Source: Oculatella sp. LEGE 06141
GTDB taxonomy: Bacteria > Cyanobacteriota > Cyanobacteriia > Elainellales > Elainellaceae
Length of the DNA: 64,000 nt
Reading direction: 5' to 3'
NCBI RefSeq assembly: GCF_015207605.1
Contig: NZ_JADEWO010000001.1
Coordinates: forward strand, 124,001-188,000
A program made the translations under genes and the position numbers. This document shows, one piece after another, positions 53,897 to 63,540 of the stretch. The notes beneath the pieces are model-generated. The model did no database searches and was not told the DNA's origin. It saw only the letters and a program-made list of their open reading frames with translations. Each line of letters opens with the position of its first letter. Within the stretch, counting starts at the first letter, position 1.

Positions 53897-54685
53897 TTAG
53901 AGAAATGTTCGATAGTTTAAATCGGCTGGTGTAAGGGTCGCCGAACAGTTCAAATCCTCAGCAACTTTAGCTGGATCAGTGATTAGATTGAGAGTAGTTT
54001 CCTTTGACTCCGTGCGCCTACCGTTTCGCTGAGACACAACTTTGGCGGGCACTCCAACCGCGATCGAGTACGGCGGAATATCTCTGGTAACAACAGCACC
54101 TGCCCCAACCACACTGCCCCGACCAATGGTGACTCCGTCTAAAACGCGGACTCCGCTTCCCAGCCAGCAGTCATCTTCAATCACAATGCCTTTGTAACTG
54201 CTGCCCTGCTGACAGATGAGGCGATCGGGGTCATCAAAGTTGTGATTGTTGGCATACAGCCCTGCATGGGAAGCCACCATACAGTTGTTCCCCACCTTGA
54301 TTAAATCGCCCGACAAACAGGTGTAGGGGCCAATGTAAGAATTTTCACCCACCTCAATTTCACCAGAGTGGTGAGTTCTGATGTCCACTCCACGGTCGAG
54401 ATGGGCTAGATTCTTAAGCCGAATGGTGCTGTTTTGCCCCAGGCTCATAATGCGAACATCCCGATGAAGGCGAATATTGTTACCCATTTCAATGCCTTTG
54501 GCCTGAATGAGTTCAACGCCCGGAGCAATATCAACCGCCGATCCCAGTTTGGCCAGAATGGTCGGATAAACAAGTTGACGCAGCTTTTTGCCGATTGAGA
54601 GGGGCATCCAGCCTAGAAGAGCGATCGCTATAGTTTCCCAGCGGCGAGACCAGACGGATGGAGAGTGATTGGTTTGCTCATTCAT
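53897..54685 (-). CDS. Hexapeptide-repeat acyltransferase
   Basis: The 262-residue protein has a left-handed beta-helix built from hexapeptide repeats (GVELIQAKGIEMGNNIRLHR; IEVGENSYIGPYTCLSG; VLDGVTIGRGSVVGAGAVVT), ending in IPPYSIAVGVPAKVV. His in GLYANNHNF is a candidate catalytic residue. Such enzymes O-acetylate sugars of exopolysaccharides. It lies between the glycosyltransferase and phosphatase-fold genes on the same strand. Confidence 0.9.
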   Translation of the reverse strand: MNEQTNHSPSVWSRRWETIAIALLGWMPLSIGKKLRQLVYPTILAKLGSAVDIAPGVELIQAKGIEMGNNIRLHRDVRIMSLGQNSTIRLKNLAHLDRGVDIRTHHSGEIEVGENSYIGPYTCLSGDLIKVGNNCMVASHAGLYANNHNFDDPDRLICQQGSSYKGIVIEDDCWLGSGVRVLDGVTIGRGSVVGAGAVVTRDIPPYSIAVGVPAKVVSQRNGRRTESKETTLNLITDPAKVAEDLNCSATLTPADLNYRTFL

Positions 54686-54861
54686 AAAATGTATGAAGAC
54701 AAAGGTCGAGAAGCCCTTAATAAAGAGGTTGCAATCGTATGAGAAACCATTCCCAAGACGCGTTTACTGGTGAAGCATTCAGCCTCTCAGGAATGGTTGC
54801 GATTCAGATACCGTCATCAAACGACAGTTGAATAGGATGACGTTGCCGTTACTCCTGCCAA

Positions 54862-56535
54862 CTAGGACACGGGAGTAGCTAACTCAGTCTCAGACGTTTG
54901 AACCATCGACTGTCCGTCAAAGTAGTCGGGAACAGGGGCACCCATCAGGGTCATGATCGTGGGAGTGATATCTAGCGCATGGCTGGTCGGCAGAGTGGAA
55001 CCGGGTTTGATCGCAGGCCCTTGAGCCAGGAAGAAACCATCAGAACGATGGCTACCAGTGCGATGGTGAGGCACAGGGCCAATCCGTCCCAGTTGAGGAG
55101 AGTCAACAGTGTCCGTTGCGTACTCCTCTTGCCAAACAATGACTAAGTCGGCATCGGGCAGGTTGGGGTCGGTTTCCATTGGCGATCGCCGTGTTCGAAT
55201 GATGTTCTTCACCATCGGAATGCCCTGACGACCATCCTTCACCTGCTGAAGCATCTGGCTTAACTCGTCACACACTTTGTCATAATCAGACGGTGAAACC
55301 ATACCGTTTGGCTCACGACCTCGAACGTTAATGTGGATATAGCCCTCAGAAAAGCTAGGCAGCGCAAACGCTTTCATTTGAGGCCACAAATGCTGATACC
55401 AGGAAGAGGGCTGGAAGAACATTGGGTCACCTGCCTTCAGTAACTCAAAGGGAGACATGGGTGCTGGGTGCTTTGCCCGTCCCATCAACGGCTCTAGCTT
55501 GTTGAGCACTTTAATCGGCAGCAACCGCTTGCACAGTTGCTTCAGCGGCTTGCCTTCTTCAGTGATGGTCCACATCTCGCGCAGCCAGCTATCGTTCTTA
55601 CAAGCGGTTACTGGAGGCTTGGGTGGATGGTTGATGTCATCCGGCGCGATCGCCGCTTTGCCAGGGAAGTTGTAGCGATACAGCAACTCTGGCAAGAACA
55701 CAGTGCTGGGTAAATCCATTGTGTTGGCACCCATACCATGTACCGAAAAGACCACGATATGCGCGTTTTCTGGTGCTTTATCAATGATTTCCCCGATCGC
55801 CTGATCAACAGCTTCAAACACTTCAAGCAGCGGGTCGCCAGCATACTTAGCACCCAACACCTCATACAAAGGATGATCGTCTTCGCTCAAATGCCAGTTG
55901 AAGTGAGTAATAGCGTGCGTTTCGCCAAAGATGGTCATAAACAGATCCCACTCTTCCTGTTGGAGCATGTCCTGACAAATCTCAGAACGACGTTTAATGC
56001 CTTGCTCTAACATGCGTTGCAGCCGTTCCATACCAGGAACATCCAGGCATTCTGCGTGATCCTTGTGAAACCCAGGATGCTCACCAAAACGGTTAATGAT
56101 GTCTTGAAACAGTGGTTCAGGCAGAGAATGGCTTGGCGTTTGAGCAGAATGCGCGCCCCAACCTAGAACCTGCAAACCGTTCACCTGTTCATTCAGCTTC
56201 GATTGAGGAATATCAAATACAGCCACTCGGTAATCGCCACCCAGTGCATAGAACGGCGGTTGTTTGGCAAAATCGTGGGCACCCCGCAGTTCAACTTGAT
56301 ATGTGTTTGTATGAAATTTTAAAGGCGACCAATAACCAGTCGTTTGAGGCGAGCATCCGGTTAAAAACGTTGTCCACGGAGTTTCTGCTTTGTAATGCTC
56401 ATAATTACTTACGCGGGCATAGGTACCTTGCTCACGAATACGACGCAGATTACTGAGGTGCCCTTGAGACATCCAACGTTCAATTAGAGCTGGATCGGCG
56501 GCATCTAATCCAATAGCGATTACAGGTCTTTTCAT
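54862..56535 (-). CDS. Alkaline-phosphatase-superfamily phosphodiesterase/nucleotide pyrophosphatase
   Basis: The 557-residue protein starts VIAIGLDAADPALIERWMSQ, with the metal-binding Asp at 11, and TPWTTFLTGCSP with the nucleophilic Thr. Later VVFSVHGMGAN and HHRTGSHRSDGFFLAQGPAI supply the remaining metal ligands. There is no signal peptide, so it is probably cytoplasmic. Relatives occur in polysaccharide clusters and may process lipid- or nucleotide-linked sugars; the substrate is unknown. Confidence 0.88.
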   Translation of the reverse strand: MKRPVIAIGLDAADPALIERWMSQGHLSNLRRIREQGTYARVSNYEHYKAETPWTTFLTGCSPQTTGYWSPLKFHTNTYQVELRGAHDFAKQPPFYALGGDYRVAVFDIPQSKLNEQVNGLQVLGWGAHSAQTPSHSLPEPLFQDIINRFGEHPGFHKDHAECLDVPGMERLQRMLEQGIKRRSEICQDMLQQEEWDLFMTIFGETHAITHFNWHLSEDDHPLYEVLGAKYAGDPLLEVFEAVDQAIGEIIDKAPENAHIVVFSVHGMGANTMDLPSTVFLPELLYRYNFPGKAAIAPDDINHPPKPPVTACKNDSWLREMWTITEEGKPLKQLCKRLLPIKVLNKLEPLMGRAKHPAPMSPFELLKAGDPMFFQPSSWYQHLWPQMKAFALPSFSEGYIHINVRGREPNGMVSPSDYDKVCDELSQMLQQVKDGRQGIPMVKNIIRTRRSPMETDPNLPDADLVIVWQEEYATDTVDSPQLGRIGPVPHHRTGSHRSDGFFLAQGPAIKPGSTLPTSHALDITPTIMTLMGAPVPDYFDGQSMVQTSETELATPVS

Positions 56536-57810
56536 AGATCTCCTTTTATGAGGTGGAGCACAGCCAACGTCAAATAAGACGATTGGCTGCGCCTTTACTG
56601 AGTAAATTTACAGAGCCAAAATTTGGAATATCCCGGACAGGGAACACAGACGTTTCTACCGATTGTGAATCCAGATGGGACTTTCAAACTGACGGCCATG
56701 CCCTATGAATCTGGATTCTGTCGCTCAACTCGAACCAAAGTTGCCCAGCGTCAACTTACTCTTTCGTCATTTTGCTTTCTCGACTGCAACCGGAAAGGGG
56801 AGACACAACTGATGGTTTTATACCGAGAAGTCACGTACGACCAGCAAAAGTAGTTCGTCTTGCCGATTGCGAATTTGTTCTTCATTTGAAAGTAATCTAC
56901 CCAGAGGATGATTATGTGAGGAGTTGGTGAAATCGGTATCGTATTTTAGAAACTTTCGATGAAGTAGCGATATCAAAGCAAGCTTTCAACAAAAAGCAAA
57001 ATTTACATCCGGCAAATCACGGGTCTTTTAAAAAAGATTCTGTTAGTTTTCTTATCAAAAGCCAAGCAAAGCCGTAAATTTCCTTATAAGGAAATGAACT
57101 TTATACTAAATAGTTAAAGCAATAACCGGAGTTTTACGCTTGCAGTTTTTGTCAATTTAACTACGTTTTGACTGTGCCGTGGAACTGATACAGCTATGGA
57201 GCTGTTGCGGTCACATCCAAATTGCTGTGCAGCATAATTGAAGCTAGATGAGCAAAGAAGTAATGCGGCAAAAGCCACCGAATCGCCATCCCAAAACGAT
57301 CGCTCAGCAAGCAGTCCGCCTCGCAAGCACTAATGAGCCGTCAACTGGCTGCATGAAGTAGAACAGCGATCGAACGGCGATCGGATAAAACACACCCCAT
57401 CTAAATTGCTCCACCTAATACTGTGGCAACCTAGAGATAGGCCACGAATACAAGCAATTGAGTTGAAAATCTCCCCCCTTAATTGATTGAGAAAACTCGA
57501 TCGCCCTCTCCCTCAAAGGGAAAAGAAACGTGGGACGTTGTTGAAAGCGTACGAAGTTCGTAGAGCCATGCAACGCCCTTACAGCAGGTGTTCAAAGAAC
57601 CTGTTCATACCGCTATTGAGCAACGCTAAAGATGGGGGTGCTTGCCCATAAGGTGAGGAAGCCTGATCAGTCAAGCAGTATCTAGACAGCAGAACCGTTT
57701 CCCGATTCGTCATCTAAACCTTTCACCTGGATAGGTTTAGACGCAGATGTAGAGCAGTTGGTACCTCTCAGACTTGCTCCAGGGCAAGGATCTGAACTCA
57801 ATAGACATTC
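56536..57810. other. Long gene-free region
   Basis: About 1,275 bp. Short frames at 56623-56853 (+) and 57114-57326 (-) have no protein-like pattern or ribosome-binding site. The section 56940-57110 is AT-rich and contains the perfect 18-nt palindrome ATTTCCTTATAAGGAAAT at 57078-57095. A family 2 MITE lies at 57533-57626. It may be a decayed gene or insertion hot spot. Confidence 0.55.
57533..57626. mobile_element. MITE family 2, degenerate copy
   Basis: The left end GGACGTTGTTGAAAG and right end CTATTGAGCAACGC are imperfect inverted repeats related to the 37940 element. Shared interior phrases are CGTAG near the left, CCTTACAGCAGG versus CCCTACAGCAGG, and TTCATACCG near the right end. No clear target duplication remains. 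Confidence 0.6.
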
Positions 57811-58731
57811 ATGAAAATTCTTGAAGCACAACAGTTACAGAAGTCGTATCGCTATCAAGGCAACGTGCTGCAAGCCGTACGAAACGTTTCCTTAACGATT
57901 CATGCTGGCGAAGTTTTGGCATTCTTAGGGCCTAACGGAGCAGGAAAAACTACCACCATTAAAATGATTGCCGGACTCATTCTGCCCGATGCCGGATGGG
58001 TAAAAATTATGGATCGTGATCCCCATCGCGATCCAAAAGCCTTGCGATCGCTCGGTGCCGTCTTAGAAGGAAATCGCAACCTCTATTGGCGATTAACACC
58101 CGAAGAAAACCTGGAGTACTTTGGCGTTTTGCGAGGACTCAGCCGTCGATTAGCACACCAGCGAGGACGACAACTGTTAGAGCGGTTTGAGCTAATGGAC
58201 AAACGCAAAACGGTGGTGCAAATGTTATCGCGTGGGATGCAGCAGAAAGTGGCGATCGCCGTTGCCCTCGTTCACGACCCACACCTGCTGTTGCTAGATG
58301 AACCAACCCTGGGGCTGGATGTAGAAGCAACCGAAAACGTGAAAACGCTGATTCGCGAGATTGCGGTTGAAGGACGAGCTATTCTGCTTACGACCCATCA
58401 GCTCAACGTTGCAGAAGAACTCTCCGACTGGGTTGCCATTATTCAAAAGGGCGACATTGTTGTAAAAGAACCCACACCAGAGTTAATTCGCCAATTTTCT
58501 GGCAGTGCTTACACCCTGGAATTAGACGTTGCGTTAGACCCTGAGCGAGCCAGCAAAATTGAGGCGATCGGTGGTGTTATCGACGGCCAGATAGTGATAG
58601 TAAAAGAAGCAGGTTTGCTGTATCGGGTGTTCCAAATTCTTGAACCGCTACCGTTAGTGCGAATGGCAAGGGATCAAGCTAACCTAACTGAAATCTTTTT
58701 GAATCTGGTACGAGCAGATCACGCCCCTTAA
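57811..58731 (+). CDS. ABC transporter ATP-binding protein
   Basis: The 306-residue protein has Walker A GPNGAGKTT, a signature region LSRGMQQKVA, Walker B LLLLDEPTLGLD, and the H-loop TTHQL. The ~80-residue C-terminal extension after the ABC domain is typical of ABC-2 type exporters of the CcmA/NatA kind. Its permease is most likely 59116-59889; the 384-bp gap between them is filled by MITEs. Confidence 0.95.
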   Translation: MKILEAQQLQKSYRYQGNVLQAVRNVSLTIHAGEVLAFLGPNGAGKTTTIKMIAGLILPDAGWVKIMDRDPHRDPKALRSLGAVLEGNRNLYWRLTPEENLEYFGVLRGLSRRLAHQRGRQLLERFELMDKRKTVVQMLSRGMQQKVAIAVALVHDPHLLLLDEPTLGLDVEATENVKTLIREIAVEGRAILLTTHQLNVAEELSDWVAIIQKGDIVVKEPTPELIRQFSGSAYTLELDVALDPERASKIEAIGGVIDGQIVIVKEAGLLYRVFQILEPLPLVRMARDQANLTEIFLNLVRADHAP

Positions 58732-58845
58732 TGGCTGGCCTTCTCCAAATCAACTTCTGGCAAGCTAACAGTATCACCCCGTCGAATTCAAGCTCAAAAT
58801 CGGTGAATTGGTGCCTGCGGCAAGTCAGAAAAAGGAACGTTCAGC

Positions 58846-59086
58846 ACTCTTTAAACATCCTCTAAGCTCGACTTTATTCAATTCAAACAGAGCCATTTTC
58901 GGCGCGTCTGGTTTTAGAAGATGTTTTAAAAGTATCTAATGTCTCCTGTAAGGGCGTAGCATTCGGCAGATAGCCCTTGAAATAGACCCAAACGTATTGC
59001 CCGAATGCTACACCCCTACGGGTGTTGGGCTACAAACTAGACTTTTAAAACATCCTCTAAGAGGGTGTTTTAAACATTCTCTTAGA
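58846..59086. mobile_element. Nested MITE family 1 cluster
   Basis: The core element runs from TTAGAAGATGTTTTAAAAGT (about 58914-58933) to ACTTTTAAAACATCCTCTAA (59041-59060), a 19/20 inverted repeat. Inside it GGGCGTAGCATTCGGCA and TGCCCGAATGCTACACCCC form a long hairpin. Extra ends flank it: TTTAAACATCCTCTAAG (about 58850-58866), and a fused pair GAGGGTGTTTTAAACATTC (59061-59079). Several insertion events are implied. Confidence 0.72.
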
Positions 59087-59115
59087 TCTACCAAATTCAC
59101 TACTAATCTCTTCCT

Positions 59116-59889
59116 ATGATTGAACTGTTTCTAGCAGAACTTAAGCGTAGCTGGATTGAATTTTTGCGCTATTCCTTTGAAGCTGTTGTTGGAATTCTGA
59201 TTACCAGCATGGTGTTCTATGGACTGTTTCTCAGCGCTCGTTACATTGCTGGCCCCGCTTTGCAGTTTGGCGATCGCCTGGATGCCATTGTTGTGGGTTA
59301 TGTCCTCTGGACGTTAGTGGTGTTCATTGAAGCCAACATTGCAGGAGGACTACAAAGTGAAGCACAAACCGGGACGCTAGAGCAGCTTTTTATCTCTCCG
59401 TTTGGTGCCTCACGGGTCTTTCTGGTAAGGGCGATCGCCAGTCTCACGCTTCAAATTAGTATCAACATGATTGTTTTGTTGATCATCATTCTCCTGACAG
59501 GCAGCCAGCTTTCGTTTCCACCCACGCTGGTACTTCCCTTCCTCACAGTAATCCTGGGTGCCTATGGAGTGGCCTTTATCATGGGGTCGCTGGCGCTTGT
59601 CTTAAAACGAGTCCAGCAACTTCTGGGAATTGTACAGTTTGCCTTGCTATTTTTGCTCACCATTCCGGTTGAAACATGGACTGGCTCACTCCAGCGCTTG
59701 GGCTGGCTGCTGCCGATGGCTCCCGGAGCAGGTTTATTGCGAGGTTTAATGGCTCGCGGGGAAGGGCTTCATGTCACGCACCTGGCGATCGCATTCGTCA
59801 ACGGTAGCCTGTATCTCATGCTGGGGCTGTACCTGTTTCGATGGGCAGAACGAGTCACCAAATATCGCGGCAGGCTCGGTGGTTATTAA
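59116..59889 (+). CDS. ABC-2 type transporter permease
   Basis: The 257-residue membrane protein has about six transmembrane segments, with LQSEAQTGTLEQLFISPFGA (the ABC-2 coupling region), FLTVILGAYGVAFIMGSLAL, and a loop QRLGWLLPMAPGAGLLRGLM. It likely pairs with the ATPase at 57811. Only one permease gene is present, so a homodimer is expected. Substrate unknown. Confidence 0.92.
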   Translation: MIELFLAELKRSWIEFLRYSFEAVVGILITSMVFYGLFLSARYIAGPALQFGDRLDAIVVGYVLWTLVVFIEANIAGGLQSEAQTGTLEQLFISPFGASRVFLVRAIASLTLQISINMIVLLIIILLTGSQLSFPPTLVLPFLTVILGAYGVAFIMGSLALVLKRVQQLLGIVQFALLFLLTIPVETWTGSLQRLGWLLPMAPGAGLLRGLMARGEGLHVTHLAIAFVNGSLYLMLGLYLFRWAERVTKYRGRLGGY

Positions 59890-59920
59890 GGGGCGTAGGT
59901 TATTGAGGGGCGTAGAGTAA

Positions 59921-59948
59921 TAAAAAAGCGCACTCGTCAAAAGTGCGC
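59921..59948 (-). terminator. Minus-strand intrinsic terminator with no annotated gene
   Basis: On the minus strand GCGCACT-TTTGACG-AGTGCGC (59948-59928) is followed by TTTTTT (59927-59922). The U-run exists only in this direction, while both flanking genes are on the plus strand, implying a transcript coming from 59950-60450. Confidence 0.75.
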
Positions 59949-60304
59949 CTTGGATGTGTCAGATTGTGGTGACATGATAACTGTGACTCGAACACCGCTA
60001 GCATACGAGCCTTGGCAAGATTCTCTTTGTAAAGAGGAATACGATATTCAGCCTCTATGACCAATTGATGACACAGAGCCAGACGGGCGATCGCCTGACC
60101 TAACCGCCAAACTAAATATTTTATTTAGATTTCGTCTACCAACAGGCTGCTCAAACGTAGTAAGGGAAATCCGACAAATGAGATACTTATTACAAAATGT
60201 TGCGAGCAAACTCAGATTGTGAACCCCATGCCGCAAAATAAATCCGGAAGGTAGCTGAGCTTGAACACTCAATATACGTCTGGTCGTCCCCTAAAACGGC
60301 TGGA

Positions 60305-60377
60305 ATACTTCGGTAAAGTATGAGATGCCTGATCAGCTATTGATAGCGAGGCTTAAATGATCGTCAAGATCATTTAA
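60305..60377 (+). promoter_or_regulatory. Tandem hairpins in the apcA leader
   Basis: ATACTT (60305-60310) pairs with AAGTAT (60316-60321), and TTAAATGATC (60353-60362) pairs perfectly with GATCATTTAA (60368-60377) around GTCAA. They lie 75-150 bp before apcA and may stabilise the abundant apc mRNA. A GTTACATT half-site of HLR1 type lies just before the apcA ribosome-binding site (GGAGGAAT). Confidence 0.5.
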
Positions 60378-60451
60378 AAGCTCAGTCGTTCAGCAATGAA
60401 CGCCAGTTTAAACACACCTGGTTACATTTTGCTTTTCGGAGGAATCCATCA

Positions 60452-60937
60452 ATGAGTATTGTCACGAAGTCAATCGTGAATGCCGACGCTGAGGCTCGTT
60501 ATCTCAGCCCCGGTGAATTAGATCGGATCAAGAGCTTTGTTACTTCTGGTGAGCGTCGTCTACGCATTGCTCAAGTTTTAACCGATTCGCGCGAGCGCAT
60601 CGTTAAGCAAGCTGGCGACCAGTTGTTCCAAAAGCGTCCTGATGTTGTCTCCCCCGGTGGAAACGCCTACGGCGAAGAGATGACTGCAACCTGCCTGCGC
60701 GACTTGGACTACTACCTACGTCTGATCAGCTACGGCGTTGTTGCTGGTGACGTCACCCCTATCGAAGAGATCGGAATCGTTGGTGTACGCGAGATGTACA
60801 AATCTCTCGGCACTCCCGTTGAAGCAGTAGCAGAAGGCATCCGTGCCATGAAGAATGCAGCTGCTTCCATGATGTCTGCGGAAGATGCGTCTGAAGCAGG
60901 CTCCTACTTCGATTACGTTATCGGTGCAATGCAGTAA
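60452..60937 (+). CDS. apcA: Allophycocyanin alpha subunit
   Basis: The 161-residue globin-like phycobiliprotein binds phycocyanobilin at Cys81 ([12 protein letters not shown]) and forms the phycobilisome core with ApcB. A strong GGAGGA lies before the ATG. In many cyanobacteria apcE precedes apcA; here a gene-free stretch and an ABC permease do, so apcE is elsewhere. The whole gap 59890-60451 holds only the terminator and hairpins listed. Confidence 0.98.
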   Translation: MSIVTKSIVNADAEARYLSPGELDRIKSFVTSGERRLRIAQVLTDSRERIVKQAGDQLFQKRPDVVSPGGNAYGEEMTATCLRDLDYYLRLISYGVVAGDVTPIEEIGIVGVREMYKSLGTPVEAVAEGIRAMKNAAASMMSAEDASEAGSYFDYVIGAMQ

Positions 60938-61051
60938 GGCGAACGGCGACAGGCAACGGGTACACCCATCAGCGTTTGCCCTAATCCCTGTTTTCCATTT
61001 CCTATTCTCTCTAACCGACTAACTAACGACTTCGTCAAAGGAACCAAGATC

Positions 61052-61537
61052 ATGCAAGACGCAATTACTTCTGTTATCAACTCCTCCGACGTTCAGGGTA
61101 AGTACCTTGATACCTCTGCTCTGGAAAAGCTAAAAGGCTACTTCCAAACCGGTGAACTGCGCGTTCGTGCAGCAACCACCATCAGTTCTAATGCAGCCGC
61201 GATCGTCAAGGAAGCAGTGGCTAAGTCCTTGCTTTACTCTGACATCACCCGTCCCGGCGGCAACATGTACACCACCCGTCGCTATGCTGCTTGCATCCGC
61301 GACCTCGACTACTACCTCCGTTATTCAACCTATGCCATGCTCGCTGGCGATCCTTCCATCCTGGATGAGCGTGTGCTAAACGGTTTGAAAGAAACCTACA
61401 ACTCCTTGGGAGTACCTATCTCGGCTACCGTTCAAGCGATCCAAGCTATGAAGGAAGTCACCGCTAGCTTAGTTGGCGCTGACGCAGGTAAAGAAATGGG
61501 TGTCTACTTCGACTACATCTGTTCTGGCTTGAGCTAG
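61052..61537 (+). CDS. apcB: Allophycocyanin beta subunit
   Basis: The 161-residue protein starts [20 protein letters not shown], has the chromophore Cys81 ([12 protein letters not shown]), and Asn71 in PGGNMYT, the residue that is N-methylated in beta subunits. It pairs with ApcA in the alpha-beta monomer of the core trimer. An AAAGGAA element precedes the ATG. 114 bp separate it from apcA. Confidence 0.98.
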   Translation: MQDAITSVINSSDVQGKYLDTSALEKLKGYFQTGELRVRAATTISSNAAAIVKEAVAKSLLYSDITRPGGNMYTTRRYAACIRDLDYYLRYSTYAMLAGDPSILDERVLNGLKETYNSLGVPISATVQAIQAMKEVTASLVGADAGKEMGVYFDYICSGLS

Positions 61538-61800
61538 TTATTGGGCGGTCAGTGACAGGTGCTGAGTTGTTTCAGCTCAACATCAAGCACTTAACGGCCA
61601 TATCAAGGGTCTGGGAAGTCTGAAGTGAGTTTTAGGTGGTTAGCGGCTTCAACCTTTAGCTGTAGCGATCTACGATTGACTTTAGACTCCCAGCCTTCAA
61701 CCAACTGCTTTAACGATTGAATCGGATATCACAAGCAAAATTTCTTCGCTACAGTCTCGAAAATCTAGAGTTTTCCAGTCCAGTCAGGAGATGTACAGCT

Positions 61801-62004
61801 ATGCGCATGTTTAAGGTTACGGCTTGTGTTCCTAGCCAGACCCGGATTCGCACCCAGCGAGAATTGCAAAATACCTACTTCACCAAGCTAGTTCCCTACG
61901 ATAACTGGTTCCGGGAGCAGCAGCGAATTATGAAGATGGGCGGCAAGATTGTCAAAGTTGAGCTGGCAACTGGCAGACCAGGAACGAACGCTGGTCTACT
62001 GTAA
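61801..62004 (+). CDS. apcC: Phycobilisome core linker LC7.8
   Basis: The 67-residue linker (MRMFKVTACVPSQTRIRTQR; NTYFTKLVPYDNWFREQQRI) sits in the central cavity of allophycocyanin trimers and tunes their spectrum. The ATG at 61801 with CAGGAG upstream is the standard start; the frame is open 84 bp further. The 263-bp apcB-apcC gap contains small hairpins that could lower its dose relative to apcAB. Confidence 0.97.
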   Translation: MRMFKVTACVPSQTRIRTQRELQNTYFTKLVPYDNWFREQQRIMKMGGKIVKVELATGRPGTNAGLL

Positions 62005-62086
62005 CGCCATTACAGAATTTCACAAACGGCTGCTGGCAGCAGGTTTGTAACTCAGTTTCAAAGGTTTGACTCCGTTGTTAGATACC

Positions 62087-62114
62087 AAAGAGGTCACTAG
62101 TTGGCCTCTTTTTT
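62087..62114 (+). terminator. Intrinsic terminator of apcABC
   Basis: AAAGAGG (62087-62093) pairs with CCTCTTT (62105-62111) around an 11-nt loop, followed by more T residues. An additional hairpin (ACAAAC/GTTTGT, about 62020-62047) lies between it and the apcC stop. Confidence 0.85.
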
Positions 62115-62211
62115 GTTGCATTTCATAGTCCGGACTTTACTTTTGAGGTGTTTGCTGGCATCCTGCTGGCGTAAGTTACTGTATGGCAACCCACTCTTTT
62201 ATCATTAGGCC

Positions 62212-63387
62212 GTGAATCTCCGCGACTTCATTCCATTCCTAGATTCTTCTGTATCAACATGGGCGATCGAGGCCAGAGTGCTGCGATGGTTGACCTTTTT
62301 GTGGCTATCCGTAGGGCTGATTGTCATGTTCTCCGCCTCCTACGCCGCCGCAGACGCTGAGCGTGGTGATGGACTGTACTACTTTAAGGTACAACTGCTG
62401 TGGGTCGTTATTGGTCTAATTGGATTTAATATCCTTGTCCATTCGCCGCTTCGCTATATTTTGGGCATCGCAGATTGGTTCATGCTGGTGCTGCTGGCTT
62501 TAATTCTCTCAACCCTGCTCCCAGGATTTGGCACCACGGTGAATGGAGCGACCCGCTGGCTGGCGATCGGTCCTTTTCTCATCCAGCCTTCCGAGTTAAT
62601 CAAACCCTTTTTGGTGTTGCAAAGCGCCCGTGTATTTGGACAGTGGTCTAGATTAAGTTGGACAACGCGACTCACCTGGATTGCCGTTTTTGTGGTGCTT
62701 ATGGCTGCCATCCTCTTGCAGCCCAACCTCAGTACAGCCGCACTGTGTGGCATGGTCGTTTGGCTCATCGCTTTAGCAGCAGGATTACCGTTTGCTTATC
62801 TGGGTAGCACCGCGTGCAGCGGTTTGTTGCTAGCCATTGTCAGCATTAGTCTAAAAGAATATCAGCGACGGCGGGTTATCTCTTTTCTAAATCCGTGGGC
62901 TGATCCGTCTCAAGATGGGTATCAGTTGATCCAGAGTCTCCTGGCGGTTGGCTCTGGTGGCTTTTGGGGAGCAGGCTTTGGTATGTCGCAACAAAAGCTG
63001 TTTTATTTGCCGATTCAATATACCGACTTTATCTTTGCGGTTTTCGCCGAAGAATTTGGGTTTGTCGGTTGCGTCCTGCTGTTAGGACTATTAGCAGCTT
63101 ATGCCGCGCTGGCGCTGATGGTTGCCCTCAAAGCCCGCAATCAGATTCATCAACTTGTAGCGATCGGCATCATGGTGCTAATGGTGGGTCAATCCCTTTT
63201 GAACATTGGCGTTGCCACGGGTGCACTGCCAACCACAGGGCTGCCCTTTCCCCTATTTAGCTACGGTGGCAGTTCCATGATTGCCAGTATGCTATCTGCC
63301 GGGTTGCTAATTCGGGTTGCCCGCGAAAGCAATGAAGCAGACGTTTTGTCGTTTCAAGAGCGGCGAACATCTGGCTCCAGGAGTTAG
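62212..63387 (+). CDS. ftsW: Cell-division SEDS protein FtsW
   Basis: The 391-residue polytopic protein has LPGFGTTVNGATRWLAIGPF, the catalytic-loop QYTDFIFAVFAEEFGFVGC, and GALPTTGLPFPLFSYGGSSM, all typical of FtsW, the septal peptidoglycan glycosyltransferase. The start is GTG at 62212. It is a paralogue of rodA at 3766-5019. Upstream of ccdA on the same strand, an order often seen in cyanobacteria. Confidence 0.94.
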   Translation: MNLRDFIPFLDSSVSTWAIEARVLRWLTFLWLSVGLIVMFSASYAAADAERGDGLYYFKVQLLWVVIGLIGFNILVHSPLRYILGIADWFMLVLLALILSTLLPGFGTTVNGATRWLAIGPFLIQPSELIKPFLVLQSARVFGQWSRLSWTTRLTWIAVFVVLMAAILLQPNLSTAALCGMVVWLIALAAGLPFAYLGSTACSGLLLAIVSISLKEYQRRRVISFLNPWADPSQDGYQLIQSLLAVGSGGFWGAGFGMSQQKLFYLPIQYTDFIFAVFAEEFGFVGCVLLLGLLAAYAALALMVALKARNQIHQLVAIGIMVLMVGQSLLNIGVATGALPTTGLPFPLFSYGGSSMIASMLSAGLLIRVARESNEADVLSFQERRTSGSRS

Positions 63388-63540
63388 CTCAATCGATCGC
63401 CAGTCTTGCAGGAGAGCCGTATATTTCGCTGGTAATAGAGCGTGGCTGTAGATTAGGATCGGCTTCGATACAATCAAAAGAGAAGTGTTACAAATCTCAG
63501 CACTGCATTCATTCTGATTGCTACCTACCCACTGCACCCA

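Noticed and set aside
56623-57326. Two short frames in the 56.5-57.8 kb desert
   Set aside because: Neither has start signals or protein-like pattern; they lie in AT-rich or repeat-bearing DNA.
60048-60272. 74-codon minus-strand frame upstream of apcA
   Set aside because: No start signal or family pattern; a non-coding RNA explains the downstream minus-strand terminator better.
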